Of a stretch of DNA of 5,902 bases, positions 1 through 4,214 are shown piece by piece. The first letter of the stretch is position 1. Every line of letters begins with the position of its first letter. This stretch comes from Filomicrobium sp. (GTDB lineage: Bacteria > Pseudomonadota > Alphaproteobacteria > Rhizobiales > Hyphomicrobiaceae), in assembly GCA_030607105.1 (NCBI GenBank), contig JAUWFF010000102.1:1-5902 (forward strand), given 5' to 3'. The notes below the pieces were generated by a model, which made no database searches, was not told the origin of the DNA, and saw only the letters and a program-made list of their open reading frames with translations. The translations under genes and the position numbers were made by a program.

Positions 1-758
1 GTGCCATGCGCGCAGCGGCTTTGGGCAATCTCGTTTTCGTGGTGAGGAAAGGTCAGATCAATACCACCGCCGTGAATGTCAAAGACTTCACCCAGATGCC
101 GTCCCGCCATTGCCGAGCACTCAATGTGCCAGCCGGGCCGCCCGTCCGTTTCGACACCGCAAGGCGACGGCCATCCCGGCTCGCCCTCTTTCGACGGCTT
201 CCACAGTACGAAGTCCATCGGCCCCTTCTTGTAGGGCGCCACTTCGACGCGCGCACCCGCCTCCATCTCTTCGATACTGCGGTTTGAAAGCCGCCCGTAA
301 TCCGGCATCGACGCAACGTCGAACAGAACATGGCCTTCCGCGACATACGCATGGCCCTTTTCGACCAGCGCCTCACAAAGCACCTTCATTTCATCGATAT
401 GTTCGGTTGCGCGCGGCTCAATCGTCGGCGCCAGCACGCCCAGTGCTGCAATATCGTCATGAAACTGCTTCGCAGTGCGTTCGGTCAGGTCGCGGATCGA
501 GACGCCTTCTTCGGCTGCGCGCTGATTAATCTTGTCGTCGACGTCGGTGATGTTGCGTACATACGTGACATGTTCGGCCCCATAGGTGAGCCGCAGGAGC
601 CGGAACAGCAGATCGAAAACAATGACCGGACGCGCGTTACCGATATGCGCATAATCGTAAACCGTCGGCCCGCACACATACATGCGCACATTCCCCGGAT
701 CGATTGGCGAGAACGCCTCTTTTTTCCGCGTCAGGGTATTGTAAAGGGTCAGCGACAT
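1..758 (-). CDS. cysS: Cysteinyl-tRNA synthetase, N-terminal part (cut by window edge)
   Basis: Cytoplasmic class I aminoacyl-tRNA synthetase that activates cysteine with ATP and loads it onto tRNA-Cys. The visible 252 codons begin at ATG 758-756 ([16 protein letters not shown]) and stay open to the left edge. Family hallmarks are in order: [10 protein letters not shown] with the first zinc-ligand Cys at residue 29; the ATP-binding HIGH-type motif HIGN at 38-41; [15 protein letters not shown] with a second Cys zinc ligand; and [21 protein letters not shown], which carries the remaining His/Glu zinc ligands, near positions 20-90. Bacterial CysRS is usually about 460 residues, so the KMSKS loop and the anticodon-binding domain lie outside the window. 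A purine-rich GGGGAG sits about 4-5 bases before the ATG and serves as ribosome site. The gene is divergent from the DUF2865 gene across a 325-bp spacer. Nothing is broken in the visible part. Confidence 0.97.
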   Translation of the reverse strand, partial: MSLTLYNTLTRKKEAFSPIDPGNVRMYVCGPTVYDYAHIGNARPVIVFDLLFRLLRLTYGAEHVTYVRNITDVDDKINQRAAEEGVSIRDLTERTAKQFHDDIAALGVLAPTIEPRATEHIDEMKVLCEALVEKGHAYVAEGHVLFDVASMPDYGRLSNRSIEEMEAGARVEVAPYKKGPMDFVLWKPSKEGEPGWPSPCGVETDGRPGWHIECSAMAGRHLGEVFDIHGGGIDLTFPHHENEIAQSRCAHG

Positions 759-897
759 GGGGCTCCCCACCTTTGGCCGATGTCGGCTGCGGCGAGGCTG
801 AGTTGCACCGGTAAAATACGGGTACGATGAGAATGCCGCGCGCCAGCCGATCTCCTAGCCGGTGATCTGGATATTACAATCAATGCTGCAACGTGAG

Positions 898-926
898 TTG
901 ACAGCGGTTTGGCGCGCAGTTGTAGT
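898..926 (+). promoter_or_regulatory. Candidate sigma70-type promoter
   Basis: TTGACA at 898-903 is a perfect -35 hexamer. After a 17-bp spacer comes TGTAGT at 921-926, a 4/6 match to TATAAT. Transcription would start near 932-934. This is about 150 bases before the DUF2865 start codon and right at the 5' side of the complementary segments described for the candidate RNA. The -10 is only fair, and no direct evidence of activity is available from sequence alone. Confidence 0.4.
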
Positions 927-930
927 CATG

Positions 931-1072
931 GCTGCGTGTTATGAAGGGCGCATGAGGGGGCGTCAAGCAGATGGACGACTGCTGCTGAGCCTAACCTCCT
1001 TGGGGACGGTGGGCATTCGCCATGTTTGTGCTGCATTGCCCCGCTAGCGCTCACAACTTGCTTGTCTTTTTT
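931..1072 (+). ncRNA. Candidate structured small RNA or 5' leader of the DUF2865 gene
   Basis: No protein gene fits here, but the plus strand can fold into a nested rod. Segment 931-938 (GCTGCGTG) can pair with 1027-1034 (TGTGCTGC), with three G-U pairs and one U-U mismatch. Segment 947-954 (GGCGCATG) can pair with 1014-1021 (CATTCGCC), with one mismatch. AGGGGG at 955-960 can pair with CCTCCT at 995-1000. AGCAG at 966-970 can pair with CTGCT at 979-983. A competing inner pairing is CGTC 961-964 with GACG 1005-1008. A six-T run at 1067-1072 could end the transcript, but the hairpin just before it (ACAA 1053-1056 with TTGT 1062-1065) is weak, so termination is uncertain. The predicted start of transcription near 932 coincides with the outer stem. 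The rod-like shape recalls 6S RNA, but I could not identify any known family. It could equally be an untranslated leader of the downstream gene, or chance pairing in GC-rich DNA. Confidence 0.3.
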
Positions 1073-1083
1073 GAGTTGCAGGA

Positions 1084-2133
1084 ATGACGGCCAACGACAG
1101 ACAATCTGCGCGCCTACGACGCGTTTGGCCAACGATTGCGGTCGCAGTGGCTTGCCTTTGTGCACCCATGACGGCCCAAACCGTTTGGTCGCAGGGCTTC
1201 AAGTGGCCGTGGGAGATCGAAGACGATCCTCCCCCGCGCAGGACCCCCACACGGCCGTCGCCCTACAAGCAGCCCGACCCCTATGTCCAACCCGGTCAAC
1301 CCGACACCGGTGGTTGGACCGCCCGCAACTCAATCTGCCGCGACCTTGAATGGCGTATGGTGCAGGAATCCTCCAAAGGCGGCCAGCGACGCGACCGCCT
1401 ACCTGAGCTCAATTCCCAGATCAGACAACTCCGGACCGCCGTGAGCCGTATCGAATCGCGCCTTGACCGATCAGGCTGTTATGAGGAGTTCCTGTTCACG
1501 CGCACACTGCGCCGCGCTCCCAAGTGCTTGCGGATCGCACGCGAGCGCGACGACAAGCGCGGGCAGCTCGCCCAGCTTGAATCAGAGCGCCAGGACATAA
1601 CCTCCCGCTCGGATCGCTCCTATCAAGACGAGATTATTCGCGGTCTTGCCCGTAACAACTGCGGAGAAAACTATGTCCGCGAAGCACGCCGCCGCGACCG
1701 CAGGGCATACTCGCCGTTTTGGGAGGACCAGGACGGCGGATCCGGTTACGCCAATACCTATCAGGCGCTGCCATTTGCAACCTACCGCACGTTGTGCGTG
1801 CGGCTTTGTGACGGCTACTACTTCCCCGTGAGCTTCTCGACGCTGCAGAACCATTTCCAACGCGATGCCGACGTTTGCCAGTCGCGCTGCGCCGCACCAG
1901 CAACTCTTTATTTTCATCAAAACCCGGGCGCCGGCGTCGAGCAGATGGTTTCGTTTGCCACGAACGAGCCCTACACGAACCTCAAAGAGGCGTTTCTTTA
2001 TCGAAAGAAGTATGTTGACGGGTGCTCCTGCAAACGAGCTGAGTACGTGCCGCAAACTCCAATTCCCGGCGAACCGGCAAAACCCCCAGGCGATCGAGCG
2101 CAGACCGGTCCAGAGTTTTCGCCATTCCGTTGA
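1084..2133 (+). CDS. Exported DUF2865-type protein of unknown function
   Basis: A 349-residue protein of unknown function. Residues 1-31 look like an export signal: a basic N-region (R10, R12, R13), a hydrophobic core about 14-28, then small residues. C24 follows AVA, an imperfect lipobox, so a lipoprotein is possible but not favoured. Residues about 48-72 are proline-rich (PPPRRTPTRPSPYKQPDPY). Residues about 100-190 are highly charged and probably helical, rich in Arg/Glu/Gln. The C-terminal block about 230-320 resembles DUF2865: TYRTLCVRLCDGYYFPVSF starting at 233, with C238 and C242, then a C-x3-C pair (CQSRC), ATLYFHQNPG, EQMVS and a final GCSCK. The many conserved cysteines suggest disulfides in the periplasm. 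The start is constrained by an in-frame TGA at 1072-1074. ATG 1084 is the first start after it and supplies a full signal peptide, although the only ribosome-site-like sequence, AGGA, directly abuts the ATG. The DUF2865 assignment rests on recalled family features. Confidence 0.88.
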   Translation: MTANDRQSARLRRVWPTIAVAVACLCAPMTAQTVWSQGFKWPWEIEDDPPPRRTPTRPSPYKQPDPYVQPGQPDTGGWTARNSICRDLEWRMVQESSKGGQRRDRLPELNSQIRQLRTAVSRIESRLDRSGCYEEFLFTRTLRRAPKCLRIARERDDKRGQLAQLESERQDITSRSDRSYQDEIIRGLARNNCGENYVREARRRDRRAYSPFWEDQDGGSGYANTYQALPFATYRTLCVRLCDGYYFPVSFSTLQNHFQRDADVCQSRCAAPATLYFHQNPGAGVEQMVSFATNEPYTNLKEAFLYRKKYVDGCSCKRAEYVPQTPIPGEPAKPPGDRAQTGPEFSPFR

Positions 2134-2209
2134 ATGTCGCCCTCGACACTTCATAAGAACTTCAAGAGCTCGGCCAAATCCAGCATTGAAGAAACTGTCG
2201 ATAAACTGT

Positions 2210-2239
2210 TCGACGTCTGACGCAAATCGCAACTATACT
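2210..2239 (+). promoter_or_regulatory. Candidate promoter for the GNAT gene, overlapped by palindrome
   Basis: TATACT at 2234-2239 matches the -10 consensus at 5 of 6 positions. TCGACG at 2210-2215, 18 bp upstream, matches the -35 at 4 of 6. Transcription would begin near 2246 and leave an untranslated leader of about 140 bases. The -10 lies inside the left arm and spacer of the 2228-2249 palindrome, the usual geometry of a repressor site. The -35 match is weak, so this is a candidate only. Confidence 0.3.
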
Positions 2240-2249
2240 TATAGTTGCG
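2228..2249. repeat. Perfect 22-bp palindrome, candidate operator
   Basis: The left arm CGCAACTATA (2228-2237), a 2-base spacer CT (2238-2239) and the right arm TATAGTTGCG (2240-2249) form an exact inverted repeat with 10-bp arms. The core is AT-rich within GC-rich surroundings, the spacer is too short for a stable RNA hairpin, and no T-run follows, so it reads as a binding site for a dimeric regulator rather than a terminator. The form is compatible with MarR-, GntR- or ArsR-type operators. No regulator gene lies in the window, so the binding protein cannot be named. Confidence 0.6.
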
Positions 2250-2384
2250 CGGCCGGCGCGCGCTTGCATTTAGCGTGCGTACCAAGACACGGAAATAGCA
2301 ATCTGTTAAGCGCCCTCGTTTAATTGCAGTCAACTGAGTTGCGCTCGAGAGTCTTGGCAGCAAAGCCCTATCGGAGAGCGGAGC

Positions 2385-2951
2385 GTGAACATGCAAACCC
2401 GCGCCTCACCGAAAAGCGAAATCGCTCCGGCCGTGATCATCCGCCCGCTTCAGCCTGATCACCTCAACGATGTTCGCTACATTCACGCAACAACCTTCCG
2501 CAGCCAGCCACATACCCTTTACGCCCCCGAGGAACTCGATGCATACGAGGCGATGGTCCGCACACCGGGTAATGTTGACAGGCTGATGAGCGACACGCTT
2601 TTGGGCGGATGGCTTGGTGGTCAACTCATCGCGACGGCCGCGTGGCGAAAGGCGGAATCCAATCCGGGTGTCGGCCGTATCACGGCACTTTTCGTCCGAC
2701 CTCTCTTCGAGCGCATCGGAATAGGCTCAAAGATGTTGCTGGCCATAGAGACCGCCGCTGCCACGGCGGACTGCCATCTGGCCAGTGTCCGCGCACCAAT
2801 CAGCGCACAGATCTTTTTCGAGCGCAAGGGCTACGAACTTGCTGGACGCGGGACCCGTCCCCTGAGGCAGGGCACGGCGATCAACGTCATTTTCATGCGC
2901 AAGCTGATCGGTTCTGAGAGCGGACTCGACATGGAAATCTGCGCCAATTGA
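2385..2951 (+). CDS. GNAT-family N-acetyltransferase
   Basis: A cytoplasmic enzyme expected to move an acetyl group from acetyl-CoA to an amine; the substrate cannot be read from sequence. The fold spans about residues 17-175 of 188. It starts with the usual IIRPLQPDHLNDV opening strand and helix. A central strand LIATAAWR is followed by motif A, GRITALFVRPLFERIGIGSKML (about 97-118, with its middle run RITALFVRP). Its acetyl-CoA pyrophosphate loop is ERIGIG at 109-114, where Glu replaces the more common Gln/Arg at the first position. Motif B is SAQIFFERKGYELAG, matching the usual A-x-x-F-Y-x-x-x-G-F/Y pattern. Two starts are possible. GTG 2385 has GGAGAG (2373-2378) six bases upstream, and ATG 2391 has GGAG (2380-2383) seven bases upstream. 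The two differ by only two residues. The gene converges with the minus-strand gene ending at 3032. Confidence 0.9.
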   Translation: MNMQTRASPKSEIAPAVIIRPLQPDHLNDVRYIHATTFRSQPHTLYAPEELDAYEAMVRTPGNVDRLMSDTLLGGWLGGQLIATAAWRKAESNPGVGRITALFVRPLFERIGIGSKMLLAIETAAATADCHLASVRAPISAQIFFERKGYELAGRGTRPLRQGTAINVIFMRKLIGSESGLDMEICAN

Positions 2952-3031
2952 TAGCTGGCCGGGTTCACAACGAACGACAGGACCTAACCATCAATCCCAA
3001 GACGTCGTTAGGACGCTTCTGAGAGCCAACA
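2952..3031. other. Convergent spacer between GNAT and membrane-protein genes
   Basis: 80 bp between two convergent stop codons, where a bidirectional terminator would be expected. The only complementarity I see is CCTAAC (2983-2988) with GTTAGG (3007-3012), with an 18-base loop and no T-run on either side. No confident terminator can be named. Confidence 0.4.
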
Positions 3032-3490
3032 CTAGCGCTCGAGTGTATCTTCAAGAAAGCCGACAAGACGGCCGACGTCGCTGTTATCAGAGCTGTTGTA
3101 CCGCGCTTTTCGGCCACCATGGGTAAAGACCGTCACCTGGAAGTAGCGCTTGCTGGTGAGGCCTAATACCTCGCCCACACTGGACATCCCGACAATGAAC
3201 AGGAAGACCAGCACGGTGAGCATCTGCTCAAGCCAACCGCCGTGCAGCATGGCAACGAGTGAAACCAGACCCGTCAGGCCGATAAGGCCCAAGACAGCTG
3301 CCAGGCGGTCTTTACAGCGCTCGACGACTTCCATGACCCGGTAGGAGGCAATATCTTCAAGAGCGACGAATTGATCGCCAAACCTCAGCACATCTTCACC
3401 GCGGATAACATCCACACTGGCAATATCGGCCTCGGCTGCCTCCAGCCACCACATGGGCGGCTGCTCTCCAATTAAATACGACTGGCTCAT
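3032..3490 (-). CDS. Small two-helix membrane protein, resembles DUF6232
   Basis: A 152-residue protein of unknown function. Residues 1-60 form a soluble, mixed-charge N-terminal part, including a strand-rich stretch DVLRFGDQFVALEDIASYRV (about 33-52). Two hydrophobic segments follow, about 64-82 and 90-111, which are probable membrane helices. The C-terminal part has YFQVTVFTHGGRKARYNSSD (about 116-135) and a closing helix VGRLVGFLEDTLER. This order (short strands, helix pair, then strand, loop and final amphipathic helix) resembles DUF6232-type proteins, an assignment recalled rather than searched. ATG 3490-3488 has no good ribosome site directly upstream. An AGGAG (3527-3523) overlaps the stop region of the LOV gene but lies about 32 bases away, so translation may depend on coupling or the site may be weak. 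The gene starts 35 bp after the LOV gene stop on the same strand, suggesting cotranscription. Confidence 0.8.
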   Translation of the reverse strand: MSQSYLIGEQPPMWWLEAAEADIASVDVIRGEDVLRFGDQFVALEDIASYRVMEVVERCKDRLAAVLGLIGLTGLVSLVAMLHGGWLEQMLTVLVFLFIVGMSSVGEVLGLTSKRYFQVTVFTHGGRKARYNSSDNSDVGRLVGFLEDTLER

Positions 3491-3525
3491 GTCCAGCAGT
3501 TTCGCCAGTAAAGGTTTGTATTCTC

Positions 3526-4086
3526 CTAACCAGCGACCAGGCTCTTCGCATGCCGGCCCGCCTCAGTCTCCAAGATGTACTGCAGAACATTCCGCACCGA
3601 GATCGCTGCAAGTTTCTTGGATTCAATAACGACTTGGTTGGAGTAGCCGGGCTCGACTGTGCCACCGAAAACATCGCCTACCTTGCGAAAGTGCCCCTCG
3701 ACCTCGTCGTGGAGCTCGTTGGTTACATCAAACTGCGTACCCAGGACAAAACGCTCCTGGCAGTCCGGAACTAAGATCGGCGCCAGATAAAAAAAATTCA
3801 AAAACCGATCGCCGTTCTTCTTCCGGTTGGCGAGGATGAAGTAATCGTCCTGCTCGTGCTCGATGCACTCGCGAACACGCGCCCGCTCGGCCGAATTGTC
3901 AAATTCGCCCTGAAGAAAACGGCAGTTACGCCCGATCACTTCCTCAGGTGGATAGCCGCTAAGTTCACAGAAGGCCCGGTTGGCGATGACAACCGGCATA
4001 TCAGGGCGATCCCGCGAGGAAAGCGTCAGGGGGACCGACTCAATCTCGAAGTAACTCCTCAGCCTATCGGGTATACGCTCCGTCAT
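3526..4086 (-). CDS. Short LOV-domain blue-light photoreceptor
   Basis: A 186-residue cytoplasmic sensor of the PAS/LOV class, which binds FMN and forms a light-induced cysteinyl-flavin adduct. The signature GRNCRFLQG is intact at 52-60, with the photoactive Cys at 55. The other FMN contacts of the family are present: Q59 in the signature, N87 in ANRKKNGDRF, N97 in FLNFFYLAPI, and Q118 in LGTQFDVT on the last strand. The LOV core covers about residues 15-123. After DVTNE the remaining ~60 residues are helix-like (NELHDEVEGHFRKV and later SVRNVLQYILETEAGRHAK) and match no effector domain I recognise; there is no histidine kinase, GGDEF, HTH or STAS domain. This makes it a 'short LOV' protein like those described in Rhodobacter and Dinoroseobacter, of about 140-180 residues. 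The start ATG 4086-4084 is preceded by GGGG six bases upstream. It lies 128 bp after nadE and 35 bp before the membrane-protein gene. Confidence 0.95.
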   Translation of the reverse strand: MTERIPDRLRSYFEIESVPLTLSSRDRPDMPVVIANRAFCELSGYPPEEVIGRNCRFLQGEFDNSAERARVRECIEHEQDDYFILANRKKNGDRFLNFFYLAPILVPDCQERFVLGTQFDVTNELHDEVEGHFRKVGDVFGGTVEPGYSNQVVIESKKLAAISVRNVLQYILETEAGRHAKSLVAG

Positions 4087-4214
4087 CTGTGCCCCGTTTC
4101 GGCAATCGCCAAAGCAGCTCGATGATCAAAGACTTCCAGCCGACACCCAATAGGACTTTGGTCCATCTGGATTACGCTATGGCCGACCCGATACCAGTTG
4201 AGGCGTTCCGAACG
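4087..4214. other. Spacer between nadE and the LOV gene
   Basis: 128 bp with no gene. A short palindrome CGTTC-C-GAACG occupies 4204-4214, touching the nadE stop codon. It lacks a loop long enough for a terminator and has no T-run. It contains GGAAC on the minus strand, the -35 half of the alphaproteobacterial EcfG promoter, but no CGTT follows at 16-17 bases. I see no convincing promoter or terminator, so readthrough from nadE into the LOV gene is possible. Confidence 0.5.

Larger units (their letters stand above)
2134..2384. other. Intergenic region between DUF2865 and GNAT genes
   Basis: A 251-bp spacer with no convincing gene on either strand. It holds the 22-bp palindrome and the overlapping promoter candidate listed separately. 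It also has a short imperfectly spaced palindrome, CAACTGAGTTG at 2331-2341, which reuses the CAACT/AGTTG half-sequence of the larger one. I see no hairpin followed by a T-run after the DUF2865 stop, so transcription from that gene may run on toward the acetyltransferase. Confidence 0.6.

Noticed and set aside
811..828. ACCGGT-AAAAT-ACGGGT near-palindrome and TATTTT on the minus strand as the cysS promoter
   Set aside because: The arms mismatch, and no acceptable -35 lies at 16-18 bp from the TATTTT, so the cysS promoter cannot be placed.
110..830. Plus-strand open frames at 110-529 (139 aa) and 330-830 (166 aa)
   Set aside because: They lie antisense to clearly conserved cysS sequence and have low-complexity, Arg/Ala-rich composition with no motif.
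862..1047. Small plus-strand open frame of 61 aa in the cysS-DUF2865 spacer
   Set aside because: No ribosome site, no recognisable sequence, and it overlaps the complementary segments of the candidate RNA.
926..1165. Minus-strand open frame of 79 aa
   Set aside because: It overlaps the DUF2865 signal-peptide region and has no supporting start signal or motif.
1582..2232. Minus-strand open frame of 216 aa
   Set aside because: It is fully antisense to the conserved DUF2865 block; the length is explained by GC-rich codon bias of the plus-strand gene.
1865..2323. Plus-strand open frame of 152 aa continuing past the DUF2865 stop
   Set aside because: It is out of frame with the DUF2865 gene, its first half is a shadow, and no family features appear in its unique part.
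2983..3012. CCTAAC/GTTAGG inverted repeat as a terminator between the convergent genes
   Set aside because: Six-bp arms, an 18-base loop and no T-run on either strand.
4204..4214. CGTTCCGAACG as an EcfG-type stress promoter or a nadE terminator
   Set aside because: No CGTT -10 at the right distance after GGAAC, and no loop or T-run for a terminator.
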